DNA from: Prauserella alba
GTDB taxonomy: Bacteria > Actinomycetota > Actinomycetes > Mycobacteriales > Pseudonocardiaceae
DNA: 64,000 bases
Reading direction: 5' to 3'
NCBI RefSeq assembly: GCF_024171735.1
Contig: NZ_JAMTCH010000006.1
Coordinates: forward strand, 62,001-126,000
Shown here one piece after another: positions 17,350-27,140 of this stretch. Made by a program: the position numbers and the translations under genes. Each line of letters opens with the position of its first letter. The stretch's first letter is position 1. The notes under the pieces are model-generated. The model had not been told where the DNA came from and made no database searches. It was given only the letters and a program-made list of their open reading frames with translations.

Positions 17350-19041
17350 TCAGCGCGGCACCGAACCCGGCCCGAAGCCGGCCGCCGTCACCCGGACCCG
17401 CTCGCCGGCCGCCGCGGTCAGGTCCCACACCTCGTACTCACCGACGACCTGCTCGGGCACCTCGGTGGCGAGGACGACCACGCCCGGATAGTCGGCCAGC
17501 AGTGCCCGCAGCAGGTCCGCACCACCCGCGCCCAGCTGTTCCTCGATGTGGTCGAGCACCAGCAGCGGTGGCCGCCGGTAGCGGGCGCGGGCCAGCTGCA
17601 GCCGCGCGCGTTCGGGCAGCAACAGCGGTTCTCCCCCGCGGCGCAGTGTCGTCCGCTCCCCCTTCGGCAGGTTCCTGACCCGCTCGGCGAGCCCGACGGC
17701 GGCGAGTTCGGCAGCCACCGGCTCCGTCGAGGCGGGATGGCGGTAGCGGACCGCGCGGGCGATCGTGCCGCGCTCGAGAGCGACGCCGCGGGCGGCGAAC
17801 CCGACGTACCGGCGGCGCTGCTCCGGTGCCAGCCTCCCGAGGTCCTGTCCGGACACGCGGACCCAGCCCCGCGCCCCGCCATCCGCCGCGGCGCTGCTGC
17901 CCGCGAGCAATCCCACGACGGCATCGACCTGTTCGCGGCGTTCGCTGCGCAGCACCACGCGCGCGCCCGGAGCGGCCACCAGGCCGGGCAGCCGGGTGCC
18001 GTCGTGCCACAGGTCGTGTACGTGGACCCCGGGCCGTCCCGGACCGTCCTGACGAGGCGCAGGAGTCCGGGTCTGCCGCTCGGCGGGCGATGACGTGCCG
18101 AGCGCCGGCGCGAGGATCCGGCGGGCGGCCAGGAACGACTGCCGGTATTCGACGACGCGCCCGAGGTCGTGAATCGGCGTCGCCAGCACCCCGACGACCG
18201 TGATCGTCGTGGCGACGACCGCGTGCTCCAGTCCCGCCCACGAGCCCGCGACGACCACGCCGACCGTGGCGACCGCAGCCGCGCCGACGGCGGCGCCGCG
18301 CAGGTATCCGGCGACCCGGGCGCGGCGGACGGCACGCTCCCGCACGTCGGCGCTGCGCTGGGCGATCCGGCCGAGCTCGCGGCGGACACCGCCGGCGGCA
18401 CGGATCCCGGTGCCCGCCGCCACCGCGTCACCGACCTGCGCGGCCAACCTGCCGCGGGCGGTGCGGACGCTGCGGGCGCGCACGTACGCCGTCCGCGCCA
18501 GCAGTGCGAACACGACCGCGAGCAGCCCGACCGGCACGGCGACGGCGGCCGCCAGCACCGGATGCACCAGCGCCAGTACGACGAGCACCCCCGCGACCAG
18601 CGGCACCGCACCGGTCAGCGGGGCGATACCCCACGCGACCCAGTTGCGCACCGCGGCCAGGTCGTTGGTCGCCCTGGCGATCGTGGTTCCGAGCGACGGG
18701 CCGCGTCCCTCCGCGAGCGCGGCGGCGAGCAGGCCACCGCGCACCTCGTGCACGTAGTCCTGGCCGAGTCTCTCCGCCAGGACCCACTCGGCGATGCGTA
18801 TGCCGCTCATGCACAGTGCGGCCAGGAGCAGGATTCCCACCCAGAACCACCGGTCCCCCGGCTCCGCCTGCAGCAGCCTCGGCATGCTCACGGCGGTGGC
18901 ACCGGCCAGCGCGGCCTGGCCGAGACCGGCGCACACGAGCAGGCCGACCGTGACACGCCTGCGACCGGTGAGCAGCGGCGGCAACGACTCCGCCGTCCGT
19001 GCCGCGCGGTTGGCCGCCGTTGTGGTGCCGGGAGCCGTCAC
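17350..19041 (-). CDS. ABC exporter-like protein with ATPase-dead nucleotide-binding domain
   Basis: 563 residues. The N-terminal membrane half (about 25-300) has the helix pattern of type I ABC exporters. The C-terminal half aligns by position with an NBD but lacks its chemistry. The Walker A region reads ARVVLRSERREQVDAVVGLL with no glycine-rich P-loop or Lys. The Q-loop region is VGFAARGVALERGT without Gln. The signature position is LLLPERARLQLARARYRR instead of LSGGE. Walker B LLVLDHIE keeps Asp but has His in place of catalytic Glu. Its GTG start overlaps the upstream NTPase gene (GTGA, 19038-19041), so the two are translationally coupled. It cannot hydrolyse ATP by the usual mechanism. 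Confidence 0.8.
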   Translation of the reverse strand: MTAPGTTTAANRAARTAESLPPLLTGRRRVTVGLLVCAGLGQAALAGATAVSMPRLLQAEPGDRWFWVGILLLAALCMSGIRIAEWVLAERLGQDYVHEVRGGLLAAALAEGRGPSLGTTIARATNDLAAVRNWVAWGIAPLTGAVPLVAGVLVVLALVHPVLAAAVAVPVGLLAVVFALLARTAYVRARSVRTARGRLAAQVGDAVAAGTGIRAAGGVRRELGRIAQRSADVRERAVRRARVAGYLRGAAVGAAAVATVGVVVAGSWAGLEHAVVATTITVVGVLATPIHDLGRVVEYRQSFLAARRILAPALGTSSPAERQTRTPAPRQDGPGRPGVHVHDLWHDGTRLPGLVAAPGARVVLRSERREQVDAVVGLLAGSSAAADGGARGWVRVSGQDLGRLAPEQRRRYVGFAARGVALERGTIARAVRYRHPASTEPVAAELAAVGLAERVRNLPKGERTTLRRGGEPLLLPERARLQLARARYRRPPLLVLDHIEEQLGAGGADLLRALLADYPGVVVLATEVPEQVVGEYEVWDLTAAAGERVRVTAAGFGPGSVPR

Positions 19042-20165
19042 AGCAGGGCCGTGGCCACGTCGGGTTCGGCGAGCGAGTACGTGTCGAGTACCGGCACGTC
19101 CAGGGCGGACCGCGCCTCCCGCATCGCGAGGGGCGCGGAGGTGAGGAGGCCGCTGACCGCGCCGACCGGCACCCCGCGCTCCCCGAGCAGGGCCACACCG
19201 CCCGCGGCCCCGGCAGCGCCCTCCGCCGCGAAGACGACCCGGTCGACGACGCGGGTGAAGAGCGGGTCACCGAGCAGCCGGGCCGTCTCCTGTTGGTACA
19301 GACCATCCGCGAGTTCGAGCACCACCACGTCCGCTCCCGGGGCCGACAGGTGCGTCACCAGCGACTGCAGGACGGCACGGACCTCGTCGCGACTCAGCCG
19401 GAACGTGGTGGGAAACCCGAAATCGGTGAAGTCGAGGACCTCGGCCGCACCCGCGTCGGCGAATCCGTGGGGATCGCCGCCCGCACCGGTGCCGGTCACC
19501 TTGCCCGCGTTGACCCGCAGTCCCGAACGGGCCAGCCCGCGGATGAGTGAGCCTGCGGTGGTGGATTTTCCGGAGTTCATCGACGTGCCGACCACGCCGA
19601 TGACCGTCGGGTCCACGGCGGGGGCAGGCCGGATCGCCGTCGCGTCCGGCAGCAGCGCCCGCGACGCGTGGCGGCGCAGGGTGACGGTGCCGTCGGCGTC
19701 GGCGAGGAGCCCGAGAGGGCGGATCGCCGTCGCGTCCTCGATGTCCCGGTGCTTGTCGGTCGCCAGTGCGGCGATGCCGCCCGCCGCGACGAGATGCGCC
19801 GGGCCGAGATCGCCGGGAACGACGGCCTCGAACTGGTCGGGCGCATACCGATGGCCGTACGCGACGAGGATCTCGTCGCCAGGGAACAGGGTCTGTCTGC
19901 GGCCTGCGGGGCTCTCCAGCCGCTTGTGCATGCCGATCGCCTCCACGCGCGCCAGGACGACGTCACCCGGCTGCGGGGCCACGTCCGGGCCGTCGAGCAG
20001 GCGGTACCCCTCCGGTGAGGTGTCGATGAGCGCGGCCACGGATCTGGTGGTGTAGGCCTTTTTCGCCTGCCGTAGGCGGTCGGGACTCAGGCGCGTGGGC
20101 GCCGGCGCGGCCGCGGGCCACGCCGGTGGTGTCAGCGTCGCGTCCTGCTCCGTGGAAACGGTCAT
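19038..20165 (-). CDS. P-loop NTPase of DUF1611/MobB-like type
   Basis: 375-residue soluble protein. A beta-rich N-terminal domain (about 40-180, with VLARVEAIGMHKRLES and LFPGDEILVAYGHRYAPDQ) precedes a P-loop NTPase domain with intact Walker A GTSMNSGKST (193-202). This is followed by LRVNAGKVTGTGAGGDPHGF and VVVLELADGLYQQET. The layout resembles DUF1611 and MobB-like GTPases; no substrate is known. Start ATG 20165 is chosen because GAGGAG lies just upstream; a longer frame to 20228 lacks an RBS. It is coupled to the ATPase-dead ABC gene downstream. Confidence 0.75.
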   Translation of the reverse strand: MTVSTEQDATLTPPAWPAAAPAPTRLSPDRLRQAKKAYTTRSVAALIDTSPEGYRLLDGPDVAPQPGDVVLARVEAIGMHKRLESPAGRRQTLFPGDEILVAYGHRYAPDQFEAVVPGDLGPAHLVAAGGIAALATDKHRDIEDATAIRPLGLLADADGTVTLRRHASRALLPDATAIRPAPAVDPTVIGVVGTSMNSGKSTTAGSLIRGLARSGLRVNAGKVTGTGAGGDPHGFADAGAAEVLDFTDFGFPTTFRLSRDEVRAVLQSLVTHLSAPGADVVVLELADGLYQQETARLLGDPLFTRVVDRVVFAAEGAAGAAGGVALLGERGVPVGAVSGLLTSAPLAMREARSALDVPVLDTYSLAEPDVATALL

Positions 20166-20479
20166 GGTGCGGTTCTCCTCACTGTTCCGGCAGCACGTGT
20201 CCGGGCGGCACTCGATCGGTGGCGGCACCGGTCCGGTGGCGGCGCCGGTCCGGCAAGGGCACGGTCCTGCGCTTCCACCGGAACGGGACGCTACGGGCGG
20301 CGGATGAGGGCCTCATGGGAACGAGATGAACGAATTCTTATCCGCGAACGCGTCTCCGGGGTGACGGCTCAGCCGTGTCCGATGCGGCGTCCTCATCGGA
20401 CCTTCGGCGCACCGTCACCGGGATCCGCACCCCGCCCTTGCCGCCGGGTGCCCGGCATCACCGCACGGGCCGGCGTGGA
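20166..20479. other. Intergenic region with possible 45-codon ORF
   Basis: Gap of 314 bases between the LysR gene and the NTPase gene, both read leftward. A minus-strand ORF runs from ATG 20316 to the stop at 20179, just before the GAGGAG of the NTPase gene. It starts MRPSSAARSVPFRWKRR and is Arg/Pro-rich. It is preceded by an AT-rich patch (TAAGAATTCG) that could be a promoter. Coding status is unproven; a leader peptide is possible. Confidence 0.3.
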
Positions 20480-21415
20480 TCACACCGCCGCGGCCACCTC
20501 GTCGTCGCCGGCGCGGCCCCGCAGCAGCGATACCAGCAGACCGGTGAACTGCATGGCCGGGGCGGGCAAACGCCTTCCCGGCATCGTCTGGACCTGTGCT
20601 TCCCGTTGGCCGAACACGGGATGGTCGAGCCGGACGTAGGACACGCCGCCGGAGGCCCCCTCTCGGTCCAGGTCACCGAGATCACCGATCAGTGCGACGC
20701 CGCCACCGTCGCGCACGAACTCGTGCAGCGGCGCCAGTTCGTCGCAGACGAGGACCGGGGTGACGGTCAGCCCTTCCATTCCGGTCCCGAGGTCGAACAG
20801 TTCGCGTTGGCTGGTGCTGGGCGAGGCCAGCGCCAGTGGGTACTCGCACAGCTCGGCGAGCCCGATGTGCTCCCGACCGGCCAGCCGGTGCCCGGCGGGC
20901 ACGATCGCGGCGACGTCGGTGACCTTGGCGCACTCCACCCGCACGTCGTGCTGCGGCCCCATCGCGTAGGTGACGGCGATGTCGGCGATTCCCTCGACGA
21001 CGCGCCGTGTCGCCTCCTGCCGGCCGACGATGTCCAGCTCGAACGTCACGTCAGGGTGGTCGCGGCGGAACCGCGCCATCGCGCGCGGCACGAGCCGCCT
21101 GCCGAAGCCCTCCGAGCACGCCACGCTCACCGGTCGCACGTCGGGTCCCGACCCGGCACGGAGTTCGTCGACGAGAGCCGCGGATTCGGCCTCGTTGCGC
21201 CGTGTGTGCGCCAGTAGCCGTGCCCCGGCGTCGGTCAGCACCATTCCGCGTGGTTTGCGGTCGAACAGCGGGAGGCGCAGCTCGGCCTCCAGCTTGGCGA
21301 CCTGCCTGCTGATCGCGGAGGGTGCGACCTGCAACGACTCCGCCGCCCTGGTGACCGAGCCCGTCCGTGCCACCTCCGCGAAGTAGGCCAGTCCCGTGGG
21401 CAGCAGCTGCATCAC
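20480..21415 (-). CDS. LysR family transcriptional regulator
   Basis: 311 residues. N-terminal winged helix-turn-helix: LAYFAEVARTGSVTRAAESL then VAPSAISRQVAKLEAEL and LPLFDRKPRGMVLTDAG. The C-terminal two-lobe effector domain begins near residue 90. It is divergent from the M20 peptidase/MFS operon, the classical LysR arrangement, with a 39-base regulatory inverted repeat in the shared promoter region, so that operon is the likely target. GTG 21415 and ATG 21412 are both possible starts; GGAAGG lies upstream. Confidence 0.93.
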   Translation of the reverse strand: MMQLLPTGLAYFAEVARTGSVTRAAESLQVAPSAISRQVAKLEAELRLPLFDRKPRGMVLTDAGARLLAHTRRNEAESAALVDELRAGSGPDVRPVSVACSEGFGRRLVPRAMARFRRDHPDVTFELDIVGRQEATRRVVEGIADIAVTYAMGPQHDVRVECAKVTDVAAIVPAGHRLAGREHIGLAELCEYPLALASPSTSQRELFDLGTGMEGLTVTPVLVCDELAPLHEFVRDGGGVALIGDLGDLDREGASGGVSYVRLDHPVFGQREAQVQTMPGRRLPAPAMQFTGLLVSLLRGRAGDDEVAAAV

Positions 21416-21432
21416 GACCGCCTTCCGTGAGT

Positions 21433-21471
21433 ATTGCCGCTATTAGAACGATCGATGGCGAAAACGGCAAT
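21433..21471. promoter_or_regulatory. Candidate LysR binding region
   Basis: ATTGCCG (21433-21439) and CGGCAAT (21465-21471) form a perfect 7-bp inverted repeat separated by 25 bases, between divergent LysR and M20 genes. A -10-like TAATCT lies at 21494-21499 for the rightward gene. Confidence 0.5.
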
Positions 21472-21537
21472 GGTGACCGGCGCGGCGATCCCCTAATCTG
21501 CTCGACCGAGCATCGTCGAGCAGCCCGGGGTGATGTC

Positions 21538-22953
21538 GTGCTTTCCGAGAACATTCGCCGAAACGCCGAACACTACGTCGACGCCGGCGGTTTCGGCGCG
21601 GAACTCGCCCGGCTCGTCGGCTACCCGACCGAAAGCACGACCACCGAGGGTCGCGTTGCGATCAAGGCATACCTCGACGAGGTCCTGACCCCGGCACTCA
21701 CGGACCTCGGGTGCACCGTCACCGAACACGCCAACCCGGACCCGGCCGGCGGGCCGTTCCTGGTCGGCACCCGCGCCGAATCACCGGACCTGCCCACGGT
21801 GCTGTGCTACGGGCACGCGGACGTCGTCGAAGGACTCGGATCGCAGTGGAGCAACGGGCGCGCCCCGTGGCGCCTCACCGTCGAGGGCGACCGCTGGTAC
21901 GGCCGGGGCACCGCCGACAACAAGGGCCAGCACCTGGTCAACCTCACCGCCCTCCGGTTGTTGCTCGCCGAGCGCGGTGAGCTCGGATTCAACCTGACGA
22001 TGCTGTTCGAAACGGGCGAGGAGATCGGCTCACCCGGGCTCGCCGAGTTCGCGGCCACCCACCGTGAACTGCTCGCCGCCGACGTCCTCCTCGCCTCGGA
22101 CGGGCCACGCCTCGACGCCGACACACCGACGCTGTTCCTCGGCTCCCGCGGCGGCCTCGGTATCGAACTCGACGTCGACCTGCGCAGCGACTCGTACCAT
22201 TCCGGCAACTGGGGAGGACTCCTCCGCAACCCGGCCACGACGTTGGCAGGCGCGGTGTCGAGCCTCGTCGAGGGGCACGGCCGCATCCGTGTCCCCGGGC
22301 TGCGCCCTCCCGAGCTTCCGGAGGAGATCCGCGCGGCGCTGGCCGGCGTGCAGGTGGCCGCGAGCCCCGGTGACCCGGTGCCCGACGACGGCTGGGGTGA
22401 ACCCGGGCTGACTCCCGCCGAGCGGCTGTACGGCTGGAACACCCTCGAAGTGCTGTCCCTCGGCGCCGCGGACGTCGACCACCCCGTCAACGCGATTCCC
22501 GCGCGGGCCAAAGCGGTGCTGCAGCTGCGCTACGTCGCGGGCACCGACGTCGACAGGGCGGCCGAGCTCATCACCGGCCACCTCGCCGAACACGGCTACT
22601 CGATGGTGGACGTACGCATCACCGGCCGGTTCGCCGCCAGCCGGACCGATGTCGGCGGTCCGTGGCCACGCTGGGCCACGGCGCTGCTGCGGGAGACCAC
22701 CGGCGGGAACCTCGCCGTGCTGCCCAACATCGGCGGCTCGCTGCCCAACGCGGTGTTCACCGACGTGCTCGGCATGCCTGCGCTGTGGCTGCCGCACTCG
22801 TATCCCGGGTGCCTGCAGCACGCACCCGACGAGCACCTGCTCGTACCGATCGCCAGGGAGGGGATCGTCCTCGCGGCCGCCCTGTTCGACGCGATCGGCC
22901 ATCCCCCGGCCGAGCACCCACTACCGGTCCGCGGACAGGAGGTCGTCCGATGA
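21538..22953 (+). CDS. M20 family zinc metallopeptidase / deacylase
   Basis: 471 residues. Di-zinc site residues are visible: H93 in YGHADVV, D127 in GRGTADNKG, the catalytic/metal E161-E162 in ETGEEIGS, and a C-terminal His in LPHSYPGCLQHAPDEH. A dimerisation insert with IELDVDLRSDSYHSGNW sits in the middle. M20 enzymes cleave dipeptides or N-acyl/N-carbamoyl amino acids; the substrate is not defined. It is translationally coupled (ATGA at 22950) to an MFS permease, suggesting uptake and hydrolysis of one compound. The frame is open upstream, but similarity starts at GTG 21538. Confidence 0.9.
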   Translation: MLSENIRRNAEHYVDAGGFGAELARLVGYPTESTTTEGRVAIKAYLDEVLTPALTDLGCTVTEHANPDPAGGPFLVGTRAESPDLPTVLCYGHADVVEGLGSQWSNGRAPWRLTVEGDRWYGRGTADNKGQHLVNLTALRLLLAERGELGFNLTMLFETGEEIGSPGLAEFAATHRELLAADVLLASDGPRLDADTPTLFLGSRGGLGIELDVDLRSDSYHSGNWGGLLRNPATTLAGAVSSLVEGHGRIRVPGLRPPELPEEIRAALAGVQVAASPGDPVPDDGWGEPGLTPAERLYGWNTLEVLSLGAADVDHPVNAIPARAKAVLQLRYVAGTDVDRAAELITGHLAEHGYSMVDVRITGRFAASRTDVGGPWPRWATALLRETTGGNLAVLPNIGGSLPNAVFTDVLGMPALWLPHSYPGCLQHAPDEHLLVPIAREGIVLAAALFDAIGHPPAEHPLPVRGQEVVR

Positions 22954-24242
22954 CTGCGCAGGCCACGGCGACGGCGCGCACCCCGGTGTCGGCGCGGCGC
23001 GCGATCGCCGCGGCCACCATCGGCAACGCCCTCGAATGGTTCGACCTCGCCGTCTACGCCCTCATGGCGACCTACATCGGCAGCACGTTCTTCCCGGAGG
23101 GGGCGCCCGGGGCCCAGCTGGTGCAGGCCTACGCCGTGTTCGGCGTGACCTACCTGATCCGGCCGCTGGGCGGGCTCGTGCTCGGCGCCTACGCGGACCG
23201 GCACGGCAGGAAGAAGGCCCTCGTGCTGACGATCTGGCTGATGGTCGCCGGCACCTTCCTGATGGCGATCATGCCCGGCTACGACACGCTCGGGATGGCC
23301 GCGCCGCTGGCCGTGGTCGTGGCCCGGTTGATCCAGGGGTTCGCCGCGGGCGGCGAGTTCGGCGCCGCGACCTCTTTCCTGGTCGAGCACAACGAACGGC
23401 GCAAGGGCTTCCTCGGCAGTTTCCAGTTCGCCAGTCAGGGACTGGCGACGCTGATGGCCGCCGGTTTCGCCACCGGCCTCACCGCGGTGCTGTCGGACGA
23501 GGCCATGACGAGCTGGGGCTGGCGGGTGCCGTTCGTGTTCGGCCTGCTGATCGGCCCGATCGGCTACTACATCCGCCGCCACGTCGACGAGTCCCCTGCC
23601 GTGCGGGACACCTCGAACGACGACGCGAGCGACGACGGACGCTCCCCCATGCTGACGGTGTTCCGCGACCACTGGGGCGGCCTGCTCATGGCGGGCGGCG
23701 CGCTGGTGGTGTCCACGGCGCTGAACTTCATCCTGCAATACCTGCCGACGTTCGGCATCGAGCAACTGGGACTCGACGACTCCCTGTCGTTCACCGCGCT
23801 GCTCATCACGGGCGTGATCCTGACGTTCCTCACGCCGTTCGTCGGACTGCTGGCCGACCGGTTCGGCCGCCTGCCGATCATGGTGCCCGCGGCGTTACTC
23901 ATCGGCGGCGGCGTGGTGCCGCTGTTCGTCTGGGTCACCCACGTGCCGTCCTTCCTCACGCTGGCCGCGGCGATGACCATCCTCGGCGTGCTCAAGGCCT
24001 GCTATTTCGGAGCGCTGCCGTCGGTCATGTCCGATGTGTTCCCCGCTCGCGCCCGCGCCACGGGACTGTCGTTCAGCTACAACACGGCTGTGGGCGTGTT
24101 CGGCGGGTTCACGCCGACGATCGCAGCGGCACTGGTGGCGGGCACCGGCTCACAGATCTCGCCCGGCTACTACCTGCTGGCGGTGTCCTTCCTCAGTCTG
24201 GCCGCACTGGCGGCAGCGTTCCGCACCCGCGGGGTCCACTGA
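22950..24242 (+). CDS. MFS transporter, metabolite:H+ symporter (MHS) type
   Basis: 430-residue, 12-helix permease. The N-terminus IGNALEWFDLAVYALMATYIG and the loop RPLGGLVLGAYADRHGRKKAL are diagnostic of the MHS branch (ProP, KgtP, ShiA relatives), as is the EFGAATSFLVEHNERRKGFLG segment. These use the proton gradient to import organic acids, betaines or amino-acid derivatives. It overlaps the M20 gene by ATGA, so the two are co-expressed, and the peptidase product or precursor is the probable cargo. Confidence 0.92.
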   Translation: MTAQATATARTPVSARRAIAAATIGNALEWFDLAVYALMATYIGSTFFPEGAPGAQLVQAYAVFGVTYLIRPLGGLVLGAYADRHGRKKALVLTIWLMVAGTFLMAIMPGYDTLGMAAPLAVVVARLIQGFAAGGEFGAATSFLVEHNERRKGFLGSFQFASQGLATLMAAGFATGLTAVLSDEAMTSWGWRVPFVFGLLIGPIGYYIRRHVDESPAVRDTSNDDASDDGRSPMLTVFRDHWGGLLMAGGALVVSTALNFILQYLPTFGIEQLGLDDSLSFTALLITGVILTFLTPFVGLLADRFGRLPIMVPAALLIGGGVVPLFVWVTHVPSFLTLAAAMTILGVLKACYFGALPSVMSDVFPARARATGLSFSYNTAVGVFGGFTPTIAAALVAGTGSQISPGYYLLAVSFLSLAALAAAFRTRGVH

Positions 24243-24626
24243 CGCCAGCCGCTCCCACGGTTCCCGGCCCGCGAGCCACACGGTTCCGGCAGGGCCCCGG
24301 TACACCGCCACCCGGGCGCGGTGGTCCTGTTCGGACGTTTCGGCCGTAACGCGGTCACTCGGGTCGACGGCCGGTGCACCACGCTCGCCCGCAGCGGAGA
24401 AGGGTTCCGGGAAGACCGGCGGCACCGGAGCGAAATCCGAGTCACGCCTCGACGAGCGGCGCCGCGGCCGAAGCTGCCGTCCACGGCGACGAAGCGCGCC
24501 GGCTGCCGGGCCGCGCACATCGATGCATTTCCTGAATCAGAGGATGCGAAAACGGAGTTGGACGTGCATTGCTCCTCGACTCTAACGTCGCCGTCACGGG
24601 CCAGACCACCCTGGAGGAAGCACGCG
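24243..24626. other. Intergenic region before kdgD
   Basis: Gap of 384 bases without a credible gene. The base composition becomes AT-richer near 24520-24590, where a promoter-like pair lies (24558-24586). No copy of the LacI palindrome seen at 35190 or 36647 is present here. Confidence 0.5.
24558..24586 (+). promoter_or_regulatory. Candidate promoter of the kdgD operon
   Basis: TTGGAC (24558-24563), 17-base spacer, TCTAAC (24581-24586), located 41 bases before the kdgD ATG. The matches to sigma-70-like consensus are partial. Confidence 0.4.
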
Positions 24627-25553
24627 ATGTCCCAGTTCACGCCCCACGAAACAGCCCGGCAGCTGTCGAACGGGCTCCTGTCCTTCCCGGTGACACACTT
24701 CCGGGACGACTTGAGCTTCGACGAGCCCGCCTACCGCGAGAACATCGCCTGGCTGAGCGGGTTCGGCGCGACCGGACTCTTCGCCGCGGGCGGCACCGGC
24801 GAGTTCTTCTCGCTGACCCCGGACGAGGTGTCGGCGGTCGTGACCGCGGCCGCGGCCGAGGCGCCCGACAGCGTACCGGTGATCGCACCGGCCGGATACG
24901 GCACCGCCACGGCCGTCGAGCTGGCACGCTCCGCCGAGCGCGCCGGTGCCGACGGACTGCTCCTGCTGCCGCCGTACCTCACGGAGGCCTCGCAGGACGG
25001 GCTCGTCGAGCATGTCAAGGCCGTCTGTGCGGCCACGTCGCTCGGCGTGATCATCTACAGCAGGGCCAACGCGATCTACACCGACGAGACCGTCGCCCGG
25101 CTCGCCGACGCGTGCCCCAACCTCGTCGGCTTCAAGGACGGCGTCGGCGACATCGAGCGCATGACCCGCATCCACACGCGACTCGGCGACCGGCTGACCT
25201 ACATCGGCGGCCTCCCCACGGCCGAGACGTTCGCCCTGCCGTACCTGGAGATGGGCGTGACGACCTATTCGTCGGCCATGTACAACTTCGTCCCCGAGTT
25301 CGCGCAGCGGTTCTTCGACGCCGTGCGCGCTCACGACCGCGCCACGGTCGATCACTATCTCGCCGAGTTCGTCCTGCCCTACTGCGACATCCGTAATCAC
25401 AAGGCGGGTTACGCGGTGAGCATCGTGAAGGCGGGCATGAAGGCCATCGGCCGCCCTGCGGGACCGGTTCGTGCCCCGCTGACCGACCTTGACGACGACG
25501 AGCTGAAGCAGCTCGACGAGCTGATCTCCCGTATTCCCAAGGAGCACACATGA
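24627..25553 (+). CDS. kdgD: 5-dehydro-4-deoxyglucarate dehydratase (decarboxylating)
   Basis: 308-residue DapA-superfamily lyase that dehydrates and decarboxylates 5-keto-4-deoxyglucarate to 2-oxoglutarate semialdehyde. Family marks: [21 protein letters not shown] at the start, [18 protein letters not shown] (GTGEFF replaces the GTTGE of DHDPS), the YSRAN loop and Schiff-base Lys in [16 protein letters not shown] lies at 24613-24617 before ATG 24627. It overlaps the next gene by ATGA; that gene encodes the dehydrogenase acting on its product. Confidence 0.95.
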   Translation: MSQFTPHETARQLSNGLLSFPVTHFRDDLSFDEPAYRENIAWLSGFGATGLFAAGGTGEFFSLTPDEVSAVVTAAAAEAPDSVPVIAPAGYGTATAVELARSAERAGADGLLLLPPYLTEASQDGLVEHVKAVCAATSLGVIIYSRANAIYTDETVARLADACPNLVGFKDGVGDIERMTRIHTRLGDRLTYIGGLPTAETFALPYLEMGVTTYSSAMYNFVPEFAQRFFDAVRAHDRATVDHYLAEFVLPYCDIRNHKAGYAVSIVKAGMKAIGRPAGPVRAPLTDLDDDELKQLDELISRIPKEHT

Positions 25554-27130
25554 GCACGCCGACCGGCCAGATGATCATCGCGGGCGAACCGGTCACCGGT
25601 GGCGGCACCACGGTCCGCGCCGTCGACCCGGCCGGCGCCACGGAGCTGGAGCCTGCCTTCGCCCACGGCACCCACGACGACGTCGACCGCGCGTGCACCG
25701 CCGCGCGGGAGGCGTTCGGCGAGTACCGCGCGCTGCCGGCAGGCAGACGTGCGGAGCTGCTGGAACGGATCGCCGACAACATCGAGGCGATCGGTGAGGC
25801 CCTGATCGAACGGGCACACGCCGAGTCGGGCCTGGCCGTGGCCCGGTTGACCGGCGAGCGCGGTCGGACGACCGGGCAGCTGCGCATGTTCGCGACGCTG
25901 CTGCGCGACGGGAACCACGAGATCCCGCGTATCGACCCCGCGCAGCCGGACCGCACCCCGCCCCGCGCCGACATCCGCCAACGCGACGTTCCGCTCGGCC
26001 CCGTCGCCGTGTTCGGCGCCAGCAACTTCCCCCTCGCGTTCTCGGTGGCGGGCGGAGACACCGCGTCGGCGCTCGCGGCGGGCTGTCCCGTCGTCGTGAA
26101 GGGGCACGACGCCCACCCCGGCACCTCGGAACTCGTCGGGCGCGCGATCGCCGCGGCGGTCACCGAGACGGGCATGCCCGCGGGCACGTTCTCGTTACTC
26201 TTCGGCCACGGCCCCGACCTCGGCACGGCGCTGGTCACCGATCCGCGCATCCGTGCCGTGGGATTCACCGGGTCGCGGCGCGGCGGTCTCGCGCTGGTGG
26301 CCGCCGCACAGGCACGTCCGCGGCCGATCCCGGTGTACGCCGAGATGAGCAGTACGAACCCGGTGTTCCTGCTGCCCGGCGCACTCGCCGACCGGGCCGA
26401 GGAGATCGGCACCGCGTTCGTCGGTTCACTCACGCTCGGCGCGGGCCAGTTCTGCACCAATCCCGGTATCGTCATCGGGGTGGACGGTCCGGAGCTGCAG
26501 CGCTTCGTGGACGCGGCAACGGCGGCGATCTCCGCGTCGGAACCCGCCACGATGCTCACCCCCGGGATCGCCGACGCCTACGCCGAAGGCGTGACCACGA
26601 TGTCCGGCCACGACGGCGTCGAGGTGCTCGCCCAGGGTTCCGAATCCGACCGGCCGGTCACCTGCCGGCCCGCGCTGCTGGCCACCGACGCCGAACGATT
26701 CGTCGCCGACGAGGCCCTGCAGCAGGAGGTGTTTGGTTCCTTCGGCATCGTCGTGCGCTGCCGCGACACGGCGCAGGTCCGCACGGTCGCGGAGGCTCTC
26801 GAAGGGCAGCTGACCGCGACCGTGCACACCGGAACCGGTGACGAGGACGAGGCCGCCGCCCTCCTGCCTGCGCTCGAACTCGTCGCGGGCAGGGTGCTGT
26901 TCAACGGCTGGCCGACGGGAGTCGAGGTAGGACACGCGATGGTGCACGGCGGACCTTATCCGTCCACATCGGATTCGCGGACGACATCGGTCGGAACCAG
27001 GGCCGTCGAGCGGTTCCTGCGCCCGGTGTCCTACCAGGACGTTCCGGCGGACCTCCTGCCCGGCCCGATCGCCGACGGCAACCCCGACGGCCTGCTGCGC
27101 CGTATCGACGGCGCCGTCGACCGGCACTAG
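25550..27130 (+). CDS. 2,5-dioxopentanoate (2-oxoglutarate semialdehyde) dehydrogenase
   Basis: 526-residue NAD(P)+ aldehyde dehydrogenase of the KGSADH branch. It oxidises 2-oxoglutarate semialdehyde to 2-oxoglutarate. Visible: nucleotide/substrate region [30 protein letters not shown], general-base Glu in [10 protein letters not shown], catalytic Cys in [10 protein letters not shown]. The AEMSSTNP and QFCTNPG variants are typical of KGSADH, not betaine aldehyde dehydrogenases. It is coupled to kdgD (ATGA), so the two steps are made together. A strong hairpin follows. Confidence 0.93.
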   Translation: MSTPTGQMIIAGEPVTGGGTTVRAVDPAGATELEPAFAHGTHDDVDRACTAAREAFGEYRALPAGRRAELLERIADNIEAIGEALIERAHAESGLAVARLTGERGRTTGQLRMFATLLRDGNHEIPRIDPAQPDRTPPRADIRQRDVPLGPVAVFGASNFPLAFSVAGGDTASALAAGCPVVVKGHDAHPGTSELVGRAIAAAVTETGMPAGTFSLLFGHGPDLGTALVTDPRIRAVGFTGSRRGGLALVAAAQARPRPIPVYAEMSSTNPVFLLPGALADRAEEIGTAFVGSLTLGAGQFCTNPGIVIGVDGPELQRFVDAATAAISASEPATMLTPGIADAYAEGVTTMSGHDGVEVLAQGSESDRPVTCRPALLATDAERFVADEALQQEVFGSFGIVVRCRDTAQVRTVAEALEGQLTATVHTGTGDEDEAAALLPALELVAGRVLFNGWPTGVEVGHAMVHGGPYPSTSDSRTTSVGTRAVERFLRPVSYQDVPADLLPGPIADGNPDGLLRRIDGAVDRH

Positions 27131-27140
27131 CCACCCCGTC

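Noticed and set aside
18169-20055. Plus-strand 628-codon frame opposite the ABC/NTPase operon
   Set aside because: Asp/Arg/Gly-rich filler without motifs; the minus-strand genes have RBS, coupling and folds.
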